From NCBI GenBank assembly GCA_044226535.1, contig JBGAGT010000010.1, positions 124,001-188,000 of the forward strand: 64,000 bases of DNA, read 5' to 3'. The notes under the pieces are model-generated. The model did not search any database. It was not told the DNA's origin and was given only the letters and a program-made list of their open reading frames with translations. The stretch is from VBCG01 sp044226535 (GTDB lineage: Bacteria; Pseudomonadota; Gammaproteobacteria; Burkholderiales; Casimicrobiaceae). The translations under genes were made by a program, and so were the position numbers. Below are positions 26,793 through 34,718 of this stretch, piece by piece; the stretch's first letter is position 1; each line of letters starts with the position of its first letter.

Positions 26793-26813
26793 GCGTTCCC
26801 GATGATGGTGGGC

Positions 26814-26850
26814 GGCGGCACGCCGGCATCCCCGGCGTGCCGCCGTCGTT
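26814..26850 (+). terminator. Strong hairpin after tauA
   Basis: A perfect 13-base stem, GGCGGCACGCCGG (26814-26826) with CCGGCGTGCCGCC (26832-26844), around a 5-base loop, followed by GTCGTTT. It lies 22 bases after the tauA stop in the 154 bases before tauB. It is probably a partial terminator or an mRNA 3'-end protector. Confidence 0.65.
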
Positions 26851-26946
26851 TGAGCGCGACGTTGCACCGGCACGGTGCAGGTCGTGCATGCCGCCGCAGG
26901 CTGGGTAACATCGCGGCAAGGTGATCGCTTCGTCATCCGGTCCAGC

Positions 26947-27744
26947 GTGAGCAAACTCGACATTCGCAATCTCTCGGTCCATTACGCCGGCCGCAGCGGC
27001 AGCACGGTGCACGCGCTGGCCGACGTCGACCTCACCATGGACCCGGGCGACTTCGTGGTCGCGCTCGGGGCCTCGGGCTGCGGCAAGACCACGCTCCTGT
27101 CGTGCATCGCCGGGTTCATGCAGTACTCGTCGGGCGAGATCCTGCTCGACGGCGCGCCGGTGCGCGGTCCCGGCGCCGACCGCGGCGTGGTGTTCCAGAA
27201 GCACGCGCTGATGCCCTGGCTCAACGTCGTGCGCAACGTCGAGTTCGGCCTGCGCATGCGCGGCGTCGACCGCACCGAGCGGCGCAAGCTGGCCCTGGAC
27301 AAGCTCGCGCAGGTGGGCCTCGCCAAGTTCGCGGGCTCGCCGATCTGGCAGATCTCGGGCGGCATGCAGCAACGCGTGGGCCTCGCGCGCGCGCTGGCGA
27401 GCGACCCCGAGGTGATGCTGATGGACGAGCCCTTCGGCGCGCTCGACGCGCTGACGCGCGAGCAGCTGCAGGAGCTGATGCTGAAGCTGTGGTGGCAGAC
27501 GCGGAAGATGTTCTTCTTCATCACCCACAGCGTCGAGGAGGCGCTGTTCCTCGCCACCGAGCTCGTCGTGATGACGCCGTCCCCCGGCCGCATCGCCCAC
27601 CGCTACAAGCTCGACTTCGGGCGCCGCTTCATCGAGTCGAAGGACGCGCGCGCGGTCAAGTCCGACCCCGCGTTCATCGAGCTTCGGGAAGAGGTCCTGC
27701 AGATGATCCACCACTCCGGCGCCGCCGCGGAGAACGCCGCATGA
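26947..27744 (+). CDS. tauB: Taurine ABC transporter ATP-binding protein TauB
   Basis: A 265-residue ABC ATPase. It has Walker A GASGCGKTTLL, signature ISGGMQQRVGLARA, Walker B VMLMDEPFGALDA and the switch His in FITHSVEEA. A GTG at 26947 (SKLDIRNLSVHYAG) was chosen because the sequence upstream is not ABC-like, although the ribosome-binding site is poor. It sits between tauA and tauC, with the tauC start 10 bases after its stop. Confidence 0.9.
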   Translation: MSKLDIRNLSVHYAGRSGSTVHALADVDLTMDPGDFVVALGASGCGKTTLLSCIAGFMQYSSGEILLDGAPVRGPGADRGVVFQKHALMPWLNVVRNVEFGLRMRGVDRTERRKLALDKLAQVGLAKFAGSPIWQISGGMQQRVGLARALASDPEVMLMDEPFGALDALTREQLQELMLKLWWQTRKMFFFITHSVEEALFLATELVVMTPSPGRIAHRYKLDFGRRFIESKDARAVKSDPAFIELREEVLQMIHHSGAAAENAA

Positions 27745-27754
27745 GGACCGCCCC

Positions 27755-28594
27755 GTGAAGGAGCCGCCCGTGCGGGCGAAGAAGCCGGAGAAGACGCGCA
27801 CCGTCACCGGCTACAGCATCCCCGGCGAAGGCTCGTCGACGCTGATCAGCGTGGTCACGGTCGTCGCGCTGCTGGTGCTGTGGTGGGTGGCGACGCATTT
27901 CGGCTGGATCCGCGACCTCTTCCTGCCCACGCCCGAGAAGGTGCTGAAGTCCTTCGGCGACGCCTGGCGTGGCGACGTGCAGGGCGGCAAGCCGCTGCCC
28001 GAGCACTTCTGGGCGAGCCTTTACCGCGTGTTCGCGGCGTTCGCGCTGGCCTGCGTGACCGCCGTCCCCGCGGGCATCGCCATGGGCGTGTCGCGCATCG
28101 CGCGCGGCGTGCTCGACCCGCCGATCGAGTTCTACCGGCCGTTGCCGCCGCTCGCCTACCTGCCGCTGATCGTCATCTGGTTCGGCATCGACGAGACCGC
28201 CAAGATCGTGCTGATCTTCCTCGCCTGCTTCGCGCCGCTGGCGATGGCCGCGCGCGCCGGCGTGCGCAGCGTCGCGATCGAGCAGATCAACGCCGCGTAC
28301 TCGATGGGCGCCTCGAAGTGGCAGGTGATCTGGCACGTGATCGTGCCCTCGGCGCTGCCGGAGATCTTCACCGGCATGCGCATCGCCATCGGCTTCGGCT
28401 GGACCACGCTGGTCGCGGCGGAAATGGTGGCCGCCACGGAAGGCCTGGGGCAGATGGTGCTCAACGCGTCCAACTTCCTGCGCACCGACGTGGTGATCAT
28501 GGGCATCGTGGTGATCGGCGTCGTGGCCTACCTCTTCGACCTCCTGATGCGCTACGTCGAGCGCCTGGTCGTGCCCTGGAAGGGGCGCGTGTAG
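27755..28594 (+). CDS. tauC: Taurine ABC transporter permease TauC
   Basis: A 279-residue inner-membrane permease with about six helices. The family features are PIEFYRPLPPLAYLPLIVIWFG, the EAA loop INAAYSMGASKWQVIWHVIVP and ALPEIFTGMRIAIGFGWTT. It starts with GTG. It completes the tauABC importer and is followed by 231 bases before pta. Confidence 0.92.
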   Translation: MKEPPVRAKKPEKTRTVTGYSIPGEGSSTLISVVTVVALLVLWWVATHFGWIRDLFLPTPEKVLKSFGDAWRGDVQGGKPLPEHFWASLYRVFAAFALACVTAVPAGIAMGVSRIARGVLDPPIEFYRPLPPLAYLPLIVIWFGIDETAKIVLIFLACFAPLAMAARAGVRSVAIEQINAAYSMGASKWQVIWHVIVPSALPEIFTGMRIAIGFGWTTLVAAEMVAATEGLGQMVLNASNFLRTDVVIMGIVVIGVVAYLFDLLMRYVERLVVPWKGRV

Positions 28595-28825
28595 ACGCTC
28601 GACCGCCGGGGCGCGCCGCCACCCCGCCACGGCGGACCCGGTGTCCCCGGGTGGAAGACCGGCGTTGCTGCGACGCAGCAGGCCGGTCGCGCCGGGGCCC
28701 CGGCTGGACGGGCATGGCGCGGGCGTGGCGCGGCCGCCACGGTGTCCGCCCCGGCGGCGCCGGCCGCGACGCCACTTGTCGGCGCTCGGTTGACAGGCCG
28801 GGTGGGCCTTGCGAGGCTCGCCCGC

Positions 28826-29776
28826 ATGCCCCAGCGCATCCATGTCCAGAAGCTCGTCGAGCGCGTACGCCTGTTGCCGGCGCTCCCCGCGGCCCTCGTC
28901 TATCCCTGCGACAGCGAGTCGCTGCAGCTCGCGCTTTCCGGGTCGTTCGCGGGTTACTTCGCGCCGACGCTGGTGGGCCCCCAGGCGCGCATCCGCGACG
29001 TCGCCGCGCGCGCCGGGCTCGACATCTCGCGCCTGCCGCTCGCCGACACCGCGGACTCGCCACTCGCGGCGGCCGGCACCGCGGTGGCGCTGGCCCGCGA
29101 GGGGCGCGTCGCCGCGCTGGTCAAGGGCTCGATGGCGGACCGCGACCTCCTCGCGCCCGTCGCCGAGCCGCAGAACGGGCTGCGCGGCGCGACGCGACTG
29201 TCGCATGCCTCATTCGTCGACCTCCCGGGCCTCGCCCGCTGGCTGCTGGTCACCGACACCCTGCTCAACATCACGCCCAACCTCGCCGCCAAGAAGGACA
29301 TCCTCGACAACACGCTGAAGCTCGCCAACGCGCTGGGGCTCGCCACGCCCCGCGTCGCGCTGGTCGCGGGCATGGACGTGGTCGCGACCGCGCTGCCCTC
29401 GACCTCCGAGGCCGCGGCGCTCAAGTCGATGGCGCAGGAGGGATTCTTCCCCGGCGCGGTGATCGACGGTCCGCTGCTCGCCGACGCGGCGCTCGGCGGC
29501 GACGAGCGCGAAGGCGCCGACGTCCTGCTCGCGCCCTCGCTGGAATGCGCGGTGACCCTGCAGCGCGCGCTGACGGGCTATGGCCGCGGGCTCGCCTGCG
29601 GCCTCGTGCTCGGCGCGCGCGTGCCGGTGGTGGTCTCGGCGCGCGGCGATCCCATGGAAACGCGCATGGCCTCGTGCATGCTGGCGTCGCTCATGTCGGC
29701 GCACCTCGCCGCGCTGGCGCGGCAAGCGAGCGCCGCGCAGATCGTCCCGCCCGCGTCGGCGCGGGTTGCAGCATGA
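28826..29776 (+). CDS. pta: Phosphate acetyltransferase
   Basis: A 316-residue phosphate acetyl/butyryltransferase-family enzyme (the short Pta type). Conserved stretches include VAALVKGSMADRDLL, FVDLPGLARWLLVTDTLLN, GFFPGAVIDGPLLADAAL and ADVLLAPSLECAVTLQRAL. It would turn the acetyl phosphate made by Xsc into acetyl-CoA. The start at 28826 is preceded by GAGG at 28813-28816; an in-frame GTG at 28742 would add 28 residues with no family similarity. A TTGACA lies at 28790-28795 without a good -10. Confidence 0.87.
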   Translation: MPQRIHVQKLVERVRLLPALPAALVYPCDSESLQLALSGSFAGYFAPTLVGPQARIRDVAARAGLDISRLPLADTADSPLAAAGTAVALAREGRVAALVKGSMADRDLLAPVAEPQNGLRGATRLSHASFVDLPGLARWLLVTDTLLNITPNLAAKKDILDNTLKLANALGLATPRVALVAGMDVVATALPSTSEAAALKSMAQEGFFPGAVIDGPLLADAALGGDEREGADVLLAPSLECAVTLQRALTGYGRGLACGLVLGARVPVVVSARGDPMETRMASCMLASLMSAHLAALARQASAAQIVPPASARVAA

Positions 29777-29824
29777 CCCCCTGAGGCGTCATCATCGCGG
29801 CTGAACCGCCGCCGCGACGCCTTC

Positions 29825-31528
29825 TTGCCGCACTCTTCCTTCACCCGCGCCGAAGCGCTCGCTTCGCGCCTCCTGCCATTCCTAGCCTGGCGCCACCGCG
29901 TGACGCGGACGACGCTGCGCGCCGACCTCATGGCGGGGCTGGTGGGTGCCTGCGTGGTGCTGCCGCAGGCGATCGCCTACGCGACGCTCGCCGGACTGCC
30001 GCCGCAGTACGGGCTGTTCAGCGCCATCGTGCCGGTGATCGTCGCGGCGCTGTGGGGCTCGTCCTGGCACCAGGTCTCGGGGCCGACCAACACCATGTCA
30101 CTGGCGGTGTTCGCCATCGTCACGCCGCTCGCCATCCCCGGCACCGACCTGTACATCTCGCTGGTGCTGACGCTGATGCTGATGCTCGGCCTGATCGAGC
30201 TGGCGCTGGGCTTCGCGAGGCTGGGGGTGATCGTCAACTTCATCTCCTGGACGGTGATCGTCGGCTTCACCGCGGGCGCGGGCATCCTGATCATCGTCGG
30301 CCAGCTCGCCAACTTCTTCGGCCTGCGCATCGCCGCCAACACCGACATCGTCGCGACGCTCGCGACCGTGGCGCGGGGCCTGCGCTCGCTCGACTGGCCC
30401 ACGACCTCGGTGGGGCTCGTCACGGTGGCCGCGGCGCTCCTCGGCCGCAAGCGCTTCCCGCGCGTTCCCTACATGATCACCGGGCTCGTCGCCGGGACGC
30501 TTCTCGCGTGGCTGTACGCGCGCTTCGGCGTCGGCCAGGTGCGCACCATCGGCGCGCTGCCCTCGGCGATCCCGCAGCTCTCCGCGCCCTCGACCGACCC
30601 CGCGGACTGGCGGCGCCTGGCACCCGGCGCGGTGGCGCTCGCCGCGCTCGCCCTCGCGCAGGCTGTGTCGGTCGCGCGCGCCGTCGCGGTCAAGGCGGGA
30701 CAGCGCATCGACGCCAACCAGGAGTTCATCGGCCAGGGGCTGTCCAACGCGGTGGGCGCCTTCTTCTCGGGCTTCCCCTCGTCCGGATCGTTCAACCGCA
30801 TCGGCGTCAACTTCGACGCCGGCGCCAAGACCCCCCTCGCCGCGGTGTTCTCTGCGCTGATCCTGCTGGCGCTGGTGCTGGTGCTGGCGCCGTTCGCCGC
30901 GCTCCTGCCCTACGCGACGATGGCGGGGTTGCTGTTCATCGTCGCCTGGGGGCTGATCGACCTCGAGGCCATCCGCCACGTGGTGCGCACCGACCGCGCC
31001 GAGGCCTGGGTGATGGGCATCACGCTGGTGGCGACGCTGACCGTGCAGCTCGAGTTCGCGATCCTCGCCGGCGTGCTCTGCTCGTTCTTCTTCTACCTGC
31101 AGCGCACCACGCGGCCGCGCGTGGTGCCGGCGCAGATCGACCACGCGGCGCTGCCGGCCGACGCGAGCGTCGACGTGCTGCGCATCGAGGGATCGCTGTT
31201 CTTCGGCGCCACCGACCACGTGCGCACGCGCATCGACGAGCTCCTCGCGCGGCGGCCGCGCCCCAAGCACCTGCTGCTGCTGCTGTCGGGGGTGAACTTC
31301 GTCGACGTCGCCGGGGGGCAGCTCCTCGCCGAGCTCGCCAACGCGCTGCGCCAGGAAGGCACGACGGTGTGGCTCGCGCACCTGCGCCCGGGCGTGCACG
31401 ACGTGCTGCTGCGCGGCGGCTTCCTCGACTCGATCGGCGCGGGCCACGCCTTCGAAAGCGAGGACGACGCGCTGCACGCCATCGGCGCCGGCGTTGCCGC
31501 CGCGACGGCGCCCGCCACGCCGGACTGA
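29825..31528 (+). CDS. SulP-family anion permease with STAS domain
   Basis: A 567-residue SulP transporter. Its 10-14 membrane helices include the family segments VLPQAIAYATLAGLPPQYGL, GPTNTMSLAVFAI, and FFSGFPSSGSFNRIGVN. A C-terminal STAS domain (about 440-550) carries LRIEGSLFFGATDHV and LLLLLSGVNFVDVAGG. SulP proteins move sulfate or other anions. Placed after pta it may handle the sulfate produced by taurine degradation, since no TauE-type exporter is seen in the window; the direction of transport and the anion are inferred. It starts at TTG. Confidence 0.88.
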   Translation: MPHSSFTRAEALASRLLPFLAWRHRVTRTTLRADLMAGLVGACVVLPQAIAYATLAGLPPQYGLFSAIVPVIVAALWGSSWHQVSGPTNTMSLAVFAIVTPLAIPGTDLYISLVLTLMLMLGLIELALGFARLGVIVNFISWTVIVGFTAGAGILIIVGQLANFFGLRIAANTDIVATLATVARGLRSLDWPTTSVGLVTVAAALLGRKRFPRVPYMITGLVAGTLLAWLYARFGVGQVRTIGALPSAIPQLSAPSTDPADWRRLAPGAVALAALALAQAVSVARAVAVKAGQRIDANQEFIGQGLSNAVGAFFSGFPSSGSFNRIGVNFDAGAKTPLAAVFSALILLALVLVLAPFAALLPYATMAGLLFIVAWGLIDLEAIRHVVRTDRAEAWVMGITLVATLTVQLEFAILAGVLCSFFFYLQRTTRPRVVPAQIDHAALPADASVDVLRIEGSLFFGATDHVRTRIDELLARRPRPKHLLLLLSGVNFVDVAGGQLLAELANALRQEGTTVWLAHLRPGVHDVLLRGGFLDSIGAGHAFESEDDALHAIGAGVAAATAPATPD

Positions 31529-31612
31529 GCGCGCCGGGATCGCCGCGCAGCGGCGACCCTGGGTCGCGCGTCAGGCACGCGCGGACGTGTTCCGGCCTCG
31601 ACGCACGGCACG

Positions 31613-31641
31613 TTGACGCGCGTCGAGCGGCAGACTACAGT
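31613..31641 (+). promoter_or_regulatory. Promoter of the DUF642-like gene
   Basis: -35 TTGACG (31613-31618) and -10 TACAGT (31636-31641) are spaced by 17 bases. The -10 sits in a short palindrome, CAGACT-AC-AGTCTG (31631-31644). The gene starts at 31713 with a GGGGGAG site. Confidence 0.6.
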
Positions 31642-31712
31642 CTGCGCGCGTCGACGCACTGGCGGGCATGCAGACGTTTGCCGGCGCCAGCGGCTTGGCC
31701 ACGGGGGGAGCG

Positions 31713-32396
31713 ATGATGAAGCGCATGTTCGCGGCACTGGCATGGAGCCTGGCGACCGCCACCGTCTGGGCGGCGCCGTTCCAGAACGGCGGCTTCGAGG
31801 CCAACGGCGTCTGCGCCAACCAGTTCGACGTCACCGGCACCACGCTTCCCGGCTGGACCGTCTACACCGGCAATGTCGACTGGGAGGCGGGCCTCGCCTG
31901 CGGCGGCTGGGCGCCTTCCGAAGGCGGCCACAGCCTCGACCTCGTCGGCCAGGGCTTCGGCTACGGTGGCATCCAGCAGACCTTCGACACCGTGCCCGGC
32001 ACCACCTACCAGGTGTCGTTCGACCTGGCGGGCAACTATGGCGCTGGACCCGTCATCAAGCCGCTGCGGGTGACCGTCGGCTCCGTCGTACAGGACTACA
32101 CCTTCGACACCACCGGACGCACCGCCACGGCGATGGGGTGGACGACCAAGAGCTTCACCTTCGTCGCCGATTCGGCGAGCGCGACGATTTCCTTCCTGAG
32201 CGACGTCAGCCCCTCGGGGGGCACGCTCAACGCCGGCGCGGCGCTGGACAACGTGCGCATCGCACCGCTGGCGGCCGCCACCACCGCGGCTGTGCCCCTT
32301 CCCTGGGTCGCGCCGGGCGCTGCGTTGCTGCTCATGCTCGCGGCCCTCGCCGCGTTCGCGCGGGGCCGCAGGCCGCAGCGTTCCCCGCCGCGCTAG
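31713..32396 (+). CDS. DUF642/choice-of-anchor-like secreted protein with C-terminal membrane tail
   Basis: A 227-residue exported protein. A signal peptide ends at about residue 21 (TATVWA/AP). A beta-sandwich begins FQNGGFEANGVCANQF and includes VPGTTYQVSFDLAGNYG, the pattern of DUF642/choice-of-anchor carbohydrate-binding-like proteins. The C-terminus is VPLPWVAPGAALLLMLAAL followed by an Arg-rich end: a motif, one helix and a basic tail as in exosortase/rhombosortase-type sorting signals. No sortase is seen in the window. The giant RHS protein carries a similar VPVPLAPW segment. The function is unknown. Confidence 0.75.
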   Translation: MMKRMFAALAWSLATATVWAAPFQNGGFEANGVCANQFDVTGTTLPGWTVYTGNVDWEAGLACGGWAPSEGGHSLDLVGQGFGYGGIQQTFDTVPGTTYQVSFDLAGNYGAGPVIKPLRVTVGSVVQDYTFDTTGRTATAMGWTTKSFTFVADSASATISFLSDVSPSGGTLNAGAALDNVRIAPLAAATTAAVPLPWVAPGAALLLMLAALAAFARGRRPQRSPPR

Positions 32397-32402
32397 GTCG
32401 CC

Positions 32403-34718
32403 TCAGCTCGACGCGGCCTTGCGTCCCGCCGCGCGCGGCGCCGCTTGCGGCCGCGGCGCGGCGATCACCTGCGCCGCCGCGACGCAGTCCACGAAATAGC
32501 GCTTGGCGCCGTCGATCTCCTCCTCGACCAGGCCGTGGATGTCGGTGTCGAAGCCGGGGAAGCGCTCGTTGAAGTCGCGCGCGAACTTGAGGTAGTCGAC
32601 GATCTGCCGGTTGAAGCGCTCGCCGGGGATCAGCAGCGGGATGCCCGGCGGGTAAGGCGTCAGCAGCACGCTGGTGACGCGGCCCTCGAGGTCGTCGATC
32701 TCGACGCGCTCGATCTCGCGATGCGCCATGCGTGCGAAGGCATCGGCGGGCTTCATCGCCGGCTCGAGGTTCGAGGTGTACATCTCGGTGGTGATGCGCG
32801 CGAGGTCGTTGCTGCGGTAGATGCCGTGGATGGCGTCGCAGAGGTCGCGCAAGCCGGTGCGCTCGTAGCGCGGGAAGGCCTGCACGAACTCGGGCAGCAC
32901 GCGCCACAGCGGCTGGTTGCGGTCGTAGTCGTCCTTGAACTGCTGCAGCGCCGTCAGCAGCGTGTTCCAGCGGCCCTTGGTGATGCCGATGGTGAACATG
33001 ATGAAGAACGAGTAGAGCCCGGTCTTCTCGACGATGACGCCGTGCTCGGCGAGGTAGCGCGTGACGATCGCCGCGGGGATGCCGCTGTCGCCGAAGTTGC
33101 CGTCGACGTCGAGCCCGGGGGTCAGCACCGTGGCCTTGATCGGGTCGAGCATGTTGAAGCCGTCGGCCAGCGGGCCGAAGCCGTGCCAGTGCTCGTCGGC
33201 GTGCAGCATCCATTCGTCGCGGCTGCCGACGCCGTCCAGCGCCAGCGACGGCGGCCCCCACACCTGGAACCACCACGAGTCGCCGTATTCCTCGTCGACC
33301 TTGCGCATGGCGCGGCGGAAGTCGAGCGCCTCCTTGATCGACTCCTCGACCAGCGCGGTGCCGCCCGGCGGCTCCATCATCGCCGCGGCGACGTCGCAGG
33401 ACGCGATGATCGCGTACTGCGGCGAGGTCGAGGTGTGCATCAGGTACGCCTCGTTGAAACGGTGCTTGTCGAGCTGCCGCGTCTCCGAGTCCTGGACGAG
33501 GATCTGCGAGGCCTGCGACAGGCCGGCGAGCAGCTTGTGCGTCGACTGCGTCGAGAACACCAGCGCTTCCTTGCTGCGCGGACGGTCGCGGCCGATGGCG
33601 TGCATGCCGCGGTAGAAGTCGTGGAACGCGGCGTGCGGCAGCCAGGCCTCGTCGAAGTGCAGCGTGTCGATCTTCGTGGACAGGAGCTCCTTGATCGTGT
33701 CGACGTTGTAGAGCACGCCGTCGTAGGTGCTCTGCGTCATGGTCAGGATGCGCGGCTTGGTCTTCACGTCCTTGGCGAAGGGGTGCGCGCGGATGCGCTT
33801 CTCGATGTTCTCCCAGCGGAACTCGTCCTTGGGGATCGGCCCGATGATGCCGAGGTTGTTGCGCGTCGGCGGCAGGAACACGGGGATCGCGCCGGTCATG
33901 GTGATGGCGTGCAGGATCGACACGTGGCAGTTGCGATCGACCACCACGACGTCGCCGGGCGCGACGGTGGCGTGCCACACCATCTTGTTCGAGGTCGACG
34001 TGCCGTTGGTGACGAAGAACAGGTCGTCGGCGTTGAAGATGCGCGCGGCGTTGCGCTCGGAGGCGGCGACCGGCCCCGAGTGGTCGAGGAGCTGCCCCAA
34101 CTCGTCGACCGAGTTGCAGACGTCGGCGCGCAGCATGTTCTCGCCGAAGAACTGGTGGAACATCTGGCCGACAGGGCTCTTGAGGAACGCCACGCCGCCC
34201 GAGTGGCCCGGGCAGTGCCACGAGTACGAGCCGTCGGAGGCGTAGTGCACCAGCGCGCGGAAGAACGGCGGCGCGAGGCTGTCGAGGTAGCTCTTCGCCT
34301 CGCGGATGATGTGTCGCGCGACGAACTCGGGCGTGTCCTCGAACATGTGGATGAAGCCGTGCAGCTCGCGCAGGATGTCGTTGGGGATGTGCGACGAGGT
34401 GCGCGTCTCGCCGTACAGGTAGATCGGGATCTCCGAGTTGCGGATGCGGATCTCGCGGATGAAGTTGCGCAGGTTGACCACCGCGGGGAAGTCGCCGGGC
34501 AGCTCGGAGCTGAACTCCTCGTCGTCGATCGACAGGATGAAGGCCGAGGCGCGCGACTGCTGCTGGGCGAACTGCGACAGGTCGCCGTAGCTCGTCACCC
34601 CCAGCACTTCCATGCCTTCCTTCTCCAGCGCCGCCGCCAGCGCACGGATGCCGAGCCCCGAGGTGTTCTCGCTGCGGAAGTCTTCGTCGATGATGACGAC
34701 GGGAAAGCGGAATTTCAT
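32403..34718 (-). CDS. Orn/Lys/Arg decarboxylase (biodegradative, fold type I)
   Basis: A 771-residue PLP decarboxylase of the inducible arginine/lysine/ornithine type. It has an N-terminal receiver-like wing domain (about 1-130), then HCPGHSGGVAFLKSPVG (168-184), FVTNGTSTSNKM, the PLP-binding HFDEAWLPHAAF (354-365) and the Schiff-base Lys395 in STQSTHKLLAGLSQ. The C-terminal domain has LLTPYPPGIPLLIPGE. These enzymes consume protons and make polyamines or agmatine. The substrate cannot be assigned from sequence alone. Its start codon overlaps the stop of the upstream regulator (ATGA), so the two are probably translated together. Confidence 0.92.
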   Translation of the reverse strand: MKFRFPVVIIDEDFRSENTSGLGIRALAAALEKEGMEVLGVTSYGDLSQFAQQQSRASAFILSIDDEEFSSELPGDFPAVVNLRNFIREIRIRNSEIPIYLYGETRTSSHIPNDILRELHGFIHMFEDTPEFVARHIIREAKSYLDSLAPPFFRALVHYASDGSYSWHCPGHSGGVAFLKSPVGQMFHQFFGENMLRADVCNSVDELGQLLDHSGPVAASERNAARIFNADDLFFVTNGTSTSNKMVWHATVAPGDVVVVDRNCHVSILHAITMTGAIPVFLPPTRNNLGIIGPIPKDEFRWENIEKRIRAHPFAKDVKTKPRILTMTQSTYDGVLYNVDTIKELLSTKIDTLHFDEAWLPHAAFHDFYRGMHAIGRDRPRSKEALVFSTQSTHKLLAGLSQASQILVQDSETRQLDKHRFNEAYLMHTSTSPQYAIIASCDVAAAMMEPPGGTALVEESIKEALDFRRAMRKVDEEYGDSWWFQVWGPPSLALDGVGSRDEWMLHADEHWHGFGPLADGFNMLDPIKATVLTPGLDVDGNFGDSGIPAAIVTRYLAEHGVIVEKTGLYSFFIMFTIGITKGRWNTLLTALQQFKDDYDRNQPLWRVLPEFVQAFPRYERTGLRDLCDAIHGIYRSNDLARITTEMYTSNLEPAMKPADAFARMAHREIERVEIDDLEGRVTSVLLTPYPPGIPLLIPGERFNRQIVDYLKFARDFNERFPGFDTDIHGLVEEEIDGAKRYFVDCVAAAQVIAAPRPQAAPRAAGRKAASS

